NCBI GenBank assembly: GCA_947502765.1
Contig: CANNBA010000003.1
Location: 1 to 64,000 of the forward strand
DNA from: BACL11 sp945865535
GTDB taxonomy: Bacteria; Bacteroidota; Bacteroidia; Flavobacteriales; BACL11
Direction: 5' to 3'
DNA: 64,000 nt
Made by a program: the position numbers and the translations under genes. This document shows, in pieces, positions 16,206 through 25,010 of this stretch (its first letter is position 1; every line of letters begins with the position of its first letter). The notes below the pieces were generated by a model that saw nothing but the letters and a program-made list of their open reading frames with translations, made no database searches and was not told the origin of the DNA.

Positions 16206-17999
16206 ATGAAAAAAACGACTACATTTATTGCTAGTATCTTATTTGCTGTAGCTTTATATGCACAAATAGTTCCTGGTCAAAATCATTCTGGTTTAAAAGC
16301 CAAATATGATAAAATAACTATTAGTGGTAATGAAGCATTATATCACTTAATGGTAAATCCTAACCCTCACGCTTCAGCAGTTGCTAACTCAAAAGCAGGT
16401 GCTACGGAAACTTTAATTGGCACAAGTACTTATGATTTGCAATCTAATGGTGCAGTTCAAAACAGAATTGTTGTACATGATGATGGCACTATCTCTGCTG
16501 GATGGACTATGTCTCAAGAATACAACACTACTTATTCTGATAGAGGTACTGGATATAATTTCTTTGACGGAACATCTTGGGTAGCCCAACCAACCGCAAG
16601 ATTAGAGTCATCAAGAGGGGGATGGCCATCAATAATTGCTTTAGGAAATGGAGGTGAATGTGCAATCACACACAATACTGCTAACAGTCTTATTAATAAT
16701 ACTTCTAGAACTAATATAGGAACTGGAGCTTGGACTGAAAATACTGTAACACCCGATTATTTGATATGGAACAGATCAGCAGCTGGAGGTATTGATGGAA
16801 ATACAATACATATGATTGCATTAACTGAACCGTCAGGAGGAACTTGGACTGGATTACCATTTAATGGAGTAAGCGGAGCTTTATTATACTATCGTTCCCA
16901 AGATGGTGGTATAACTTGGGATATTACTGATATGCAATTACCAGGAACAGATAGTTCAGCACAAATAGGAATGAGTGGAGATGTTTATGCAATAGCAGCC
17001 AAAGGACAAACTGTGGCTGTAGCTTACTTTGATGACTGGGGAGATTCATTTATTGTAAAATCTACTTCTAATGGTGATTCTGCAACTTGGACTAAAACAA
17101 CTTTCCTTGATTTTCCAGTTGACAAATACGCAATGGATGATGGACTTGACCTAGATAATGATGATACACTCGACTATGTTTATTCTACAGATAATTGTGG
17201 TGCTCTAATTCTTGATGACTTTGGTGATGCTCATGTATTTTATGGAGTAATGGAATATAGAGATGATGACTTAACAGATGCTTCTTCTTCTTGGTTTCCA
17301 GCAACAAATGGAATTGCATACTGGAACGAAAGTTTCGGTCCAGATACTACTCCTGCTACTGTACAAGACACTTCATTGTGGTATTCTGATATGATGAACA
17401 ATCATTGGATTGTTCAAGCTCCTGATTTAAATGGAGATAGTATCGTTTTTGGTATTGATTCAACCGGAACCTATGCATTATACTTCTTATCAATGGCTTC
17501 TATGCCAAATGCTGGACTTGATGCCCTTGGTAATATCTGGTTGTCATTCTCAGGCTATACTGAAACAGCTGATAATGGGACACAAGTATTTAGACATCTT
17601 TATGTCACTAAATCAGAAGATGGTGGTATCACTTGGAAAACTCCAGTAGATGTAACTCCACATGATGATTGGGACGGCATGCAAGAAAGTGTATTTGGGT
17701 CTATGAGTCCAGTGGTTGATGATAAAATAAGAATTGTTTATCAAAAAGATTTTGAGCCAGGATTAGCAGTAAGAGGTGATGAAGATATGGTTGATAATAA
17801 TGATATTATTTACTTAGAAATTGATACAGCTGGTTTATTTGATGGTAGTACAACTGCTATAATTGAGACTGAGAATAATTTAAAAATTAACGACAACCGA
17901 ATATTTGATGTACTTGGCAGAGAGTGGAAAACAAATTTTGCTAATCTTCCAAAAGGGGTGTATATTATAAATGGAAAAAAAGTTTTTAAAACGAATTAA
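16206..17999 (+). CDS. Secreted Asp-box (sialidase/BNR-like propeller) protein, paralogue 2
   Basis: The protein has 597 residues, a tandem paralogue of the gene at 13998. It has the same signal peptide style (ending ALYAQ), Asp-boxes (SQDGGITW, STSNGDSATW, SEDGGITW) and a near-identical sorting-type C-terminus (NRIFDVLGREWKT to FKTN). It lacks the four-Cys module. DNA identity to paralogue 1 is very high in the first 100 or so bases, in the last 150 and in internal patches such as 17583-17659, but much lower between them. Its promoter region lies in the copA relic spacer, which was copied from the region upstream of paralogue 1. Confidence 0.85.
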   Translation: MKKTTTFIASILFAVALYAQIVPGQNHSGLKAKYDKITISGNEALYHLMVNPNPHASAVANSKAGATETLIGTSTYDLQSNGAVQNRIVVHDDGTISAGWTMSQEYNTTYSDRGTGYNFFDGTSWVAQPTARLESSRGGWPSIIALGNGGECAITHNTANSLINNTSRTNIGTGAWTENTVTPDYLIWNRSAAGGIDGNTIHMIALTEPSGGTWTGLPFNGVSGALLYYRSQDGGITWDITDMQLPGTDSSAQIGMSGDVYAIAAKGQTVAVAYFDDWGDSFIVKSTSNGDSATWTKTTFLDFPVDKYAMDDGLDLDNDDTLDYVYSTDNCGALILDDFGDAHVFYGVMEYRDDDLTDASSSWFPATNGIAYWNESFGPDTTPATVQDTSLWYSDMMNNHWIVQAPDLNGDSIVFGIDSTGTYALYFLSMASMPNAGLDALGNIWLSFSGYTETADNGTQVFRHLYVTKSEDGGITWKTPVDVTPHDDWDGMQESVFGSMSPVVDDKIRIVYQKDFEPGLAVRGDEDMVDNNDIIYLEIDTAGLFDGSTTAIIETENNLKINDNRIFDVLGREWKTNFANLPKGVYIINGKKVFKTN

Positions 18000-18018
18000 T
18001 CTTTAATCATAAAATTAG

Positions 18019-18047
18019 AAAAAGCCGAGCAAATGCTCGGCTTTTTT
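18019..18047. terminator. Bidirectional terminator between paralogue 2 and bshB1
   Basis: The stem AAAAAGCCGAGC / GCTCGGCTTTTT has loop AAAT. It lies between convergent genes, and the bshB1 stop is inside its T-run. Confidence 0.9.
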
Positions 18048-18750
18048 ATTTAATCTCTAAAAGTGAATCAACTTTTGGTAGCTGATGAGCTATAAAACCT
18101 TCAGCATATTTACAATTACTTTGCCTGCCTAAATCCTGTGCTCTATATTTTACACTTTCCAAAAAATCTTTAGAAGATATAATAGTTTCCGATTCTTTAG
18201 AGTCTGGATTGTAAAATTGGGTTTTATATGCTTTTACTGCTTTAATTTTTAAATCCATTTGGTTTGAAATATCTACAACAATATCAGGTGTAAGATTATT
18301 GAATTGAATATAATGATAAATGGCTCTTGGTCTACAAGTTTGTTGACCTGTTTCTATTTTTTCTAAACCAGCTAAAAAACAGGCATCAATAGTAATCTGG
18401 GCTCCTCTTGGATGATCTGGATGCCTATCAGAAAGTGCATTAGTAATTACAATTTCGGGCCTGTACTGTCTTATTTTTTTAATCAGAGCTAGCTTATGTT
18501 CTTCATTATCTTTAAAGAAACCATCTTTAAAATTCATATTCTCTCTAATAGCAACTCCCATTATAGCTGCTGCTTTCTTGCTTTCTTCATCACGGCTTTC
18601 AGCTGTTCCTCTTGTACTTAACTCTCCCCTAGTTAAATCAATAATACCAACCTTTTTTCCACTCCGAACTTCTTTTATTATAGTGCCTCCACATCCTAGT
18701 TCAACATCATCAGGATGGGCTCCAAAAACTAGAATATCTAACTTTATCAT
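18046..18750 (-). CDS. bshB1: Bacillithiol biosynthesis deacetylase BshB1
   Basis: The protein has 234 residues of the PIG-L/LmbE fold. It deacetylates GlcNAc-malate, the second step of bacillithiol synthesis. The zinc site is AHPDDVE at about 11-17 with a later HPDH (RHPDHPRGA). Bacteroidota-type BshB1 proteins share LTRGELSTRGT, seen here at about 39-49. The start ATG overlaps the ccsBA stop by one base, so the two genes are coupled. bshA and bshC are not in the window. Its 3' end is duplicated as a relic at 15984-16016. Confidence 0.92.
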   Translation of the reverse strand: MIKLDILVFGAHPDDVELGCGGTIIKEVRSGKKVGIIDLTRGELSTRGTAESRDEESKKAAAIMGVAIRENMNFKDGFFKDNEEHKLALIKKIRQYRPEIVITNALSDRHPDHPRGAQITIDACFLAGLEKIETGQQTCRPRAIYHYIQFNNLTPDIVVDISNQMDLKIKAVKAYKTQFYNPDSKESETIISSKDFLESVKYRAQDLGRQSNCKYAEGFIAHQLPKVDSLLEIK

Positions 18751-21700
18751 TAATAGTGTTTTTTGAATTTTACTCTAGCAAGAATTGCAGTCACAATCAT
18801 CAAAGCTAGTAAATAATATACAAAAACAGGAATTGGCATTGGATCTCCTGCTGCATAAGAATGCAAACCAGAAAGGTAATAATTAACCCCAAAATAAGTC
18901 ATAATAATTGTCCAAATAGCAAACATGGACACTGCATTAAAAACAAGTTGATTTTTTAAAGACGGTATAAACCTCATGTGCAATACAAAAGTATAAATTA
19001 GAACACTTACCAATGCCCATGTTTCTTTAGGATCCCAGCCCCAATACCTTCCCCATGATTCATTAGCCCATACCCCACCAAGAAATGTTCCTATTGCTAG
19101 CATAAATAAACCAATCTCTAAAGTCTTTTCATTTATTATAGTAAGTTCAGCTAAGGTATTTTTCAATTTAGATTTATTGCTTGAAGTTGTAAAAATTATC
19201 AGCCAAAGGGCTATTAACCCAAGAATTGCTCCTAAGGACAAGAAACCATAAGATGCTGTAATAATGGCAACATGAATCATCAACCAATATGATTTAAGTA
19301 CTGGAACTAAATTAGAAATTTCAGGATCGAGCCAATTAAGATGTGCCACCATCAAAAGCAATCCTGAAACAACAGCAGTGGCAGCCAGAGTAAGTAGTGA
19401 TTTTTTGGAAAAAATAATTCCCGAGAATATGGTAGCCCAAGCTATATAAATCATAGACTCATAACCATTACTCCAAGGGGCATGCCCTGAAATATACCAC
19501 CTTAATGCTAATCCGGCTATATGAACAATAAAACCAACTATTATTAGCCATTTAAACAGCTGAATAAGAAGAGTTATCCATTTATTATTATTAAACAAAC
19601 TGATAATAATTACTGTAAGTAAGAGCACTCCAACTAAAAAATAAAACAGGAACAAGCGAGAAAATATTTTTAGTTTATTATAAGTAATTTCTAAATCTAT
19701 TTTAGTTTGTGAGGGCAATACCTCAGCCCCATATCTTAACTGAAATTTTTGGATAAAACTAATGATGGTATCAGCAGTTGTCCAGTTATTTGTTTCCAAG
19801 CCTTCTTTGACCCCTTGAAAATACATAGGAATAATATTAGATACAAAAAGAGAATCATTACCTCTAAACTCAGATGATTGCATATCGGTCAGCCATGTAT
19901 TATTAGAATCATTTGGCAAAGGAAAAAATCGAAAAATACCACTCCCATAAATTGCAAAACAAATATTTACTCTGTCATCTACCTTTATCAGATCTTTATC
20001 ATACTGATCTCGATCCTTTGGTAGTTTCTCGTAAGATAATTCTACATCTTTTGCTAAAAGATACTGCCCATTGGCATCAAAAAAATCATTAAAAGAAACT
20101 CTGATGTTTTTTGAATCTATATCATTACTTCCAAGCAACGTTCTTAATTTTGGGTGCGATACCGTAATAATGGGTTTTTTACTCCAATTAACTGGATTAT
20201 ACATCATTGCTAAAATTACTTCAGTAGCTGTTTGATTCTCAAAGTTATCTTTGCCATAAATCTTTCGTAGATACTCTGAAGTTAGGGTATGAACTGGCTT
20301 AAATCTCCCACCATTGTCTTGCACTACAAGAGCATCAAATCTTGAGATATGATCAGGATTAAATCTATACTCTTTAGCTACAGATGAACTGTCATTTGCA
20401 AAGGCAGTTGTACTCATTACAAATGGTAAGATAATAATAGTGCTCAGTTTTTTAAGTTTCTCTGAAAGGGCTTTATATCTTGTTTGTTTAGTAAGGAAAA
20501 CTAGAATAAAACCAAGGCCTAAAAGACAATAACCAATATAAGTAATAAGCGTCCCCCACCAATCATGGGTTACCGATAGAATCGTCCCTTTCTCATCTTT
20601 ATCATATGAGGATTGAAACATACGAAAACCTCTATAATTCAATACATTATTCATAAATATTCTGTGGTCAGAAACTTTTTCCCCGTCTAAAATAGAAACC
20701 TCAGACGCAAAAGAACTTGGGCTCTCAGATCCTGGATATCTATCTAATTGAAAATCTCTTAAATGAACTCTAAATGGAGTGGTATAATATTTCGAGCCAT
20801 AACTTAATTTAAAGTTAAGATTTTGAATAGCAAAGACGTTATCAGCTCCTGCATATCCTTTTCCTCCATATAAAATAACTTCTTTAGATTCACCATTAAC
20901 TTTAACATTAACAATTAAGGCATCCTCATTACCATCTTTCATAACATTTGAAGCGCTTACAGGAATCTTCTTTGTCTTATCAAGAATATCCTTAAGAACA
21001 AAGTTCAAGTCATTTGCTGTGTGTAATGTTTTCTTGTTAAAAATAAAGCTATTCAAAGAATCATATTCATTAACTTCACGAGTTAGCATACTCATTGTAG
21101 AAACGCTATAAGGAGAACTGCATTTTATAATTTCATTCTCAGAGGAAAAATTGATAGCTCCAAGCTTAGGATTGTTAAATGTAAAATATTCCCCTTTTAT
21201 CATTTTTTGCTCACCATCACCTAAGAATTCATCTTGCATCCCATTTTCTCCAGGAACTACAAGATGTAATGTAGTTTTTCCATCTTCAATTCCAACAAAC
21301 AAAGAATCTTTTACATTTGGTAAAAACGAAACAGATTCTATACTAATATCATGATCTTTAAAATTTACATTTATATCAAAATTATTAGATGTAATAGCAG
21401 ATAAAAATAATTTCTTATCATACTTATACTGTTGTAATCTATCGTCAATATGAACTTGAAGAAATGTGTCGTCAGATATAAATACATTAGTTGCATCTGC
21501 TTCTCTAATATGCATCATTCCCTCATATGAAATATAACGAGTAACTCCAGCACCTAGTAATATAACAATAAATGATAAATGAAAAGTTAAAGCGGCTATT
21601 TTCTCTATTCTAAAAAGTTTGAATCTAATCAGATTGTAAACTAAAGTCAACACCAGAAGAATCAAAATAGCTTCAAACCACCAAGCACTAAAAATAAGTG

Positions 21701-21827
21701 CTTTAGCACTAGATCTACCAAAATCATTCTCAATAAAAGTTGCGTAACCAATTGAAAAAGCAAATAATAAGATAAGTACAGTCATTAACTGCATTGAAGT
21801 AAGAAACTTTATTATCCTATTTATCAT
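18750..21827 (-). CDS. Fused cytochrome c biogenesis protein CcsB-CcsA (ResB-CcsA)
   Basis: The protein has 1025 residues. The N-terminal ResB/CcsB-like part has three early membrane helices (to about 100), a large extracytoplasmic domain and another helix near 430. A second extracytoplasmic region follows. The C-terminal CcsA part has multiple helices and the haem-handling tryptophan-rich WWD-type motif SWGRYWGWDPKETWAL. It exports haem and attaches it to apocytochrome c (system II). The single-chain fusion is usual in Bacteroidota and Epsilonproteobacteria. It is the first gene of a unit with bshB1. A minus-strand -7 box is at 21845-21852. Confidence 0.92.
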   Translation of the reverse strand: MINRIIKFLTSMQLMTVLILLFAFSIGYATFIENDFGRSSAKALIFSAWWFEAILILLVLTLVYNLIRFKLFRIEKIAALTFHLSFIVILLGAGVTRYISYEGMMHIREADATNVFISDDTFLQVHIDDRLQQYKYDKKLFLSAITSNNFDINVNFKDHDISIESVSFLPNVKDSLFVGIEDGKTTLHLVVPGENGMQDEFLGDGEQKMIKGEYFTFNNPKLGAINFSSENEIIKCSSPYSVSTMSMLTREVNEYDSLNSFIFNKKTLHTANDLNFVLKDILDKTKKIPVSASNVMKDGNEDALIVNVKVNGESKEVILYGGKGYAGADNVFAIQNLNFKLSYGSKYYTTPFRVHLRDFQLDRYPGSESPSSFASEVSILDGEKVSDHRIFMNNVLNYRGFRMFQSSYDKDEKGTILSVTHDWWGTLITYIGYCLLGLGFILVFLTKQTRYKALSEKLKKLSTIIILPFVMSTTAFANDSSSVAKEYRFNPDHISRFDALVVQDNGGRFKPVHTLTSEYLRKIYGKDNFENQTATEVILAMMYNPVNWSKKPIITVSHPKLRTLLGSNDIDSKNIRVSFNDFFDANGQYLLAKDVELSYEKLPKDRDQYDKDLIKVDDRVNICFAIYGSGIFRFFPLPNDSNNTWLTDMQSSEFRGNDSLFVSNIIPMYFQGVKEGLETNNWTTADTIISFIQKFQLRYGAEVLPSQTKIDLEITYNKLKIFSRLFLFYFLVGVLLLTVIIISLFNNNKWITLLIQLFKWLIIVGFIVHIAGLALRWYISGHAPWSNGYESMIYIAWATIFSGIIFSKKSLLTLAATAVVSGLLLMVAHLNWLDPEISNLVPVLKSYWLMIHVAIITASYGFLSLGAILGLIALWLIIFTTSSNKSKLKNTLAELTIINEKTLEIGLFMLAIGTFLGGVWANESWGRYWGWDPKETWALVSVLIYTFVLHMRFIPSLKNQLVFNAVSMFAIWTIIMTYFGVNYYLSGLHSYAAGDPMPIPVFVYYLLALMIVTAILARVKFKKHY

Positions 21828-21844
21828 ATCTGAAAATTATTGCG

Positions 21845-21852
21845 CAAAATTA
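21845..21852 (-). promoter_or_regulatory. -7 box (TAATTTTG on the minus strand) for ccsBA
   Basis: It is an exact TAnnTTTG match, 17 bases upstream of the ccsBA start. It sits back to back with the divergent box at 21864. Confidence 0.45.
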
Positions 21853-21863
21853 CGAATTATTCT

Positions 21864-21871
21864 TAAGTTTG
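21864..21871 (+). promoter_or_regulatory. -7 box (TAAGTTTG) for the DUF2520 operon
   Basis: It is an exact TAnnTTTG match with a TTG at 21840-21842, 21 bases upstream, within the usual -33 spacing. The ATG is 16 bases downstream. Confidence 0.6.
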
Positions 21872-21887
21872 TATCTCATTATTTCAG

Positions 21888-22643
21888 ATGAAAAACATTG
21901 TACTCATTGGCTCAGGAAATGTAGCTACACATTTAGGATTATCCCTTGTAAATAAAGGATATACGATAAAACAAGTATGGAGCAAACAATTAAAAAATGC
22001 CGATATACTTGCCAAAAAGTTAAATAGCACCTCTACAAACGAACTCAAAAATCTAAAAAATGCCGATCTATATATAGTAGCTGTAAAAGATGACGCCTTA
22101 GAAGCTGTGATACAGCAAATAAAGGTCAATAATATTGCACACACTTCAGGAAGTATTGGATTGGAAGTTTTTGATAACAAATTTAAAAATTATGGCGTTT
22201 TCTATCCATTGCAAACATTTAATAAAGAGGTCAGTTTGGATTTTTCTAAAACCCCTATTTGCATTGAGGCTAATAATGAAATGTTTGAAAAAGAGCTACT
22301 GAATATTGGAAATAACTTATCAAAAAAAGTAGTAAAAATGAGTTCAGAGCAAAGAAAAGGACTACATATTGCTGCTGTTTTTGCTTGTAATTTTAGCAAT
22401 CATATGTTTGCAATTGCTGATAAAATTTTAACTCAGTCAAATATTGATTTTAAACTATTACTTCCAATAATAAATCAAACAGTAAAAAAACTGAATAAAA
22501 ACAAAGCTTCAGAAGTACAAACAGGCCCTGCAAAAAGAAAAGATAAAAAAATTATTGAAAGTCATATTAAGAAACTATCAGATAAAGAAACAAAAGAAAT
22601 CTATAAATTAATTAGCGATTCAATAATAAAAAACAATGTCTAA
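21888..22643 (+). CDS. Rossmann-fold and DUF2520 domain protein
   Basis: The protein has 251 residues. The N-terminal NAD(P)-binding Rossmann fold has GSGNVATHLG at 8-17. The C-terminal DUF2520 domain follows, with HTSGSIGLEVF, GVFYPLQTF and HIAAVFACNFSNHM. The family resembles ketopantoate reductases, but its substrate is unknown. It begins a tightly overlapping set with the GGGP-transferase and Maf genes (8- and 7-base overlaps). Confidence 0.88.
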   Translation: MKNIVLIGSGNVATHLGLSLVNKGYTIKQVWSKQLKNADILAKKLNSTSTNELKNLKNADLYIVAVKDDALEAVIQQIKVNNIAHTSGSIGLEVFDNKFKNYGVFYPLQTFNKEVSLDFSKTPICIEANNEMFEKELLNIGNNLSKKVVKMSSEQRKGLHIAAVFACNFSNHMFAIADKILTQSNIDFKLLLPIINQTVKKLNKNKASEVQTGPAKRKDKKIIESHIKKLSDKETKEIYKLISDSIIKNNV

Positions 22644-23598
22644 CATGAGTTCTTTTCTGAAATTAATTCGATTTAAGAACTTATTAATTATTGTTTTAAT
22701 ACAAGTCGTAATTAAATTCTTTCTTATAAACGCTTACTTGATAAATTCAGCGATACATCTTTCAAATATTGATTTTAGTATCTATTTGTTTGCTCTTATA
22801 GCTATTGTATCTGGCGGATATATTATCAATGATATTTATGATATTGAAATAGATAAAATTAATAAGCCAGAAACGAGAATTATTGAAAAAAAGATAAGTA
22901 AGGAATTAGCTATTAAAGCATATTATATACTTAATCTTATAGGTATAGCTAGTGGTTTCTATGCAGCCTATAAAGTCAATAGATGGTGGTTTGGATTTAT
23001 TTTTATCTTTTTTGCTTTCAGCCTATGGAGATACTCCAAAAATTATAAAACTGCATTTTTAATCGGAAATCTTCAAGTTGCTTTTTTAACTGCTTTGAGT
23101 ATTATTACTCTAGCCCTTTTTGATTTAATTACTGTAGGAAAGAAAATTGAAGACGGATCTAAAATTATCTTCTACATCATTCTTTTTTATGCTGGATTCT
23201 CATTTATTATTACTTTAATAAGAGAAATTATTAAAGACTTAGAAGACTATGATGGGGATAAAAAAATAGGTGCCAATACACTTGCAATAAATTATGGAGC
23301 AGCAAATACAAAAAAAATAATTGCACTTTTAATCTTAATTCCCATTTTTGGAATTGGCTATTTTCAATATTTTCAATATATTGATTTAAGTGTTAATTTT
23401 TCTATTAGCGAAAGTTCTTGGTGGAAAAATTTTATTGCAGCTTTGTATACCTGCTTGCTACAGGTTTTACTTATTATTCTACTAATAAAAATAAGAACAT
23501 CCAACACGAAATCAGATTTCCATTTTTTGAGTACACTTTGTAAAATAATTATGCTAATTGGAATTCTATCTATCCCTTTATTTCATTTTCTATGCTAA
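22636..23598 (+). CDS. UbiA-family prenyltransferase (geranylgeranylglycerol-phosphate geranylgeranyltransferase type)
   Basis: This 320-residue membrane protein has about eight helices. The first Asp motif is NDIYDIEIDKINKP (about 65-78) and the second is REIIKDLEDYDGDKKIG. The spacing matches the DGGGP-synthase-like group annotated in Flavobacteriia. In archaea that group adds the second geranylgeranyl chain to glycerol phosphate; the function in Bacteroidota is not settled. It overlaps both neighbours by 7-8 bases. A KdsC-type HAD gene often sits next to it in relatives but is absent here. Confidence 0.85.
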   Translation: MSNMSSFLKLIRFKNLLIIVLIQVVIKFFLINAYLINSAIHLSNIDFSIYLFALIAIVSGGYIINDIYDIEIDKINKPETRIIEKKISKELAIKAYYILNLIGIASGFYAAYKVNRWWFGFIFIFFAFSLWRYSKNYKTAFLIGNLQVAFLTALSIITLALFDLITVGKKIEDGSKIIFYIILFYAGFSFIITLIREIIKDLEDYDGDKKIGANTLAINYGAANTKKIIALLILIPIFGIGYFQYFQYIDLSVNFSISESSWWKNFIAALYTCLLQVLLIILLIKIRTSNTKSDFHFLSTLCKIIMLIGILSIPLFHFLC

Positions 23599-24188
23599 AA
23601 TTAATGCTGATAGAAAAATTAAAAAACTACACTATAACTCTTGGATCTGCATCTGCTAGAAGAAAACAGCTATTGGCTGAACTAGGTATTGAGTTCAACA
23701 TCAAAACAACTCAAAAAGAAGAAAAGTACCCAGAAAATCTAGATGGAGCAGAAATTGCTGAGTTTCTTGCAAAACAAAAAGCTGAGGTTATTTCTAAAGA
23801 ATTAACAGGTAATTATTTATTAATTACTGCAGATACAATTGTTAAACAAAATAAAGAAATACTGCACAAGCCTACAAATAAAAATGATGCACAAAGAATA
23901 TTGCAAAACCTATCAGGCAAAAGCCATAAAGTAATTAGTGGTGTTTGTATAAAATCAGCAAAAAAAGAAGTGGTTTTTTCATCAGAAACAGAAGTAACTT
24001 TTAATAAACTATCGGAAGATGAGATCCTCTATTATATAGAAAATTTTAAGCCATTTGATAAAGCTGGTTCTTATGGAATTCAGCAATGGATTGGTTATAT
24101 TGGAATAGAAAAAATAAAAGGATCCTACAACAATGTGGTTGGTTTACCTACTGCCGAATTGTACCAAAAATTAAAATTATTTATTTAA
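23592..24188 (+). CDS. Maf-family nucleotide pyrophosphatase
   Basis: The protein has 198 residues. The Maf signature LGSASARRKQLLAELG occurs at about 17-32, ADTIV in the middle, and FKPFDKAGSYGIQQW near the end. Maf/YhdE enzymes hydrolyse non-canonical or canonical NTPs (dTTP/UTP type) and are linked to septum control. The start may be the ATG at 23592 or the one at 23604. It overlaps the prenyltransferase gene by 7 bases. The next gene has its own promoter. Confidence 0.9.
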   Translation: MLKLMLIEKLKNYTITLGSASARRKQLLAELGIEFNIKTTQKEEKYPENLDGAEIAEFLAKQKAEVISKELTGNYLLITADTIVKQNKEILHKPTNKNDAQRILQNLSGKSHKVISGVCIKSAKKEVVFSSETEVTFNKLSEDEILYYIENFKPFDKAGSYGIQQWIGYIGIEKIKGSYNNVVGLPTAELYQKLKLFI

Positions 24189-24202
24189 GGATGTAAATTT
24201 CT

Positions 24203-24210
24203 TATCTTTG
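24203..24210 (+). promoter_or_regulatory. -7 box (TATCTTTG) for the wza-wzc pair
   Basis: It is an exact TAnnTTTG match ending 17 bases before the ATG at 24228. No good -33 TTG is seen at 17-23 bases. Confidence 0.5.
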
Positions 24211-24227
24211 CAAAAAAAACAGAAAGA

Positions 24228-25007
24228 ATGTTACAATTAAAAGTCAGTACATTTATTAAATTACTCGTTCTATTGTTAATAATTCAAGGTTGTACTCCTA
24301 TGAGTAAAATAACCTATCTAAATGACAGTCAATCAGGAGAATGGGATGTGTCTCCAATACCTCCAAAACATCATCTTGAAATTGGCGATATCTTAATGGT
24401 AAGAGTAATCAGTAGAAATGAGGAGTCAAATAACTTATTTAACATTGAAAGCAATACAAATAGCGCCAATAGTGTACTCACAGCTGCAAATCTATATCTT
24501 AATGGTTTTACTATTAGTCAAGAAGGAACAATAGACATCCCTAATGTTGGAGAAGTTTTTGTTCTCAATCAAACTTTGAAAGAAGCAGAATCAACCATAT
24601 CATTAAAAGCAGAGCAATTCTTAATTAATCCATTTGTGATTGTAAAACTTGCAAATTTTCAATTTACAGTGCTGGGAGAAATCAATGCACCAGGAAACTA
24701 TCCCGTCTATAAAGAAGGACTTACAATCTATGATGCAATTGCAATGTCAGGAGGAATTAACGACTATGGAAATCTAAAAAAAATAAAAATAGTAAGATCT
24801 GAAAAAAATAAAAAACAAATTTATAATGTTGATTTAACTTCAAGCAATATACTTACATCAGATTTCTTTTATTTAAGAAATAACGATTTGATTTATGTTC
24901 AACCTCTTAAATTTAAAGGATTCAAAAAGTCCCAATCACAATTACTATTATCAGCATTAACGACCTTTGCAGTATTGTTTAATGTGTATCTTAAAATTTC
25001 AGAATAA
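24228..25007 (+). CDS. Polysaccharide export outer-membrane lipoprotein (Wza-like)
   Basis: The protein has 259 residues. It has a lipoprotein signal with the lipobox cysteine at residue 22 (IIQGC). The poly-export domain begins at HHLEIGDILMVRV. An SLBB-type domain follows, with VLGEINAPGNYPVYKEG and AIAMSGGINDYG. A C-terminal hydrophobic helix is present. Such proteins form the outer-membrane exit channel for capsule or exopolysaccharide. It lies 3 bases before the wzc-like gene. No glycosyltransferase or flippase gene is in the window. Confidence 0.88.
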   Translation: MLQLKVSTFIKLLVLLLIIQGCTPMSKITYLNDSQSGEWDVSPIPPKHHLEIGDILMVRVISRNEESNNLFNIESNTNSANSVLTAANLYLNGFTISQEGTIDIPNVGEVFVLNQTLKEAESTISLKAEQFLINPFVIVKLANFQFTVLGEINAPGNYPVYKEGLTIYDAIAMSGGINDYGNLKKIKIVRSEKNKKQIYNVDLTSSNILTSDFFYLRNNDLIYVQPLKFKGFKKSQSQLLLSALTTFAVLFNVYLKISE

Positions 25008-25010
25008 CAT

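Larger units (their letters stand above)
16011..18078 (+). repeat. Tandem duplication, copy 2
   Basis: This is the second unit: the copA relic, paralogue 2, the terminator, then the intact 3' end of bshB1. The boundary TTTTGG occurs at 13804, 16011 and 18073, which defines the unit. Confidence 0.85.

Noticed and set aside
13998..17999. Calling the two Asp-box proteins sialidases
   Set aside because: The Asp-boxes are clear, but the arginine triad and catalytic residues of sialidases are not evident.
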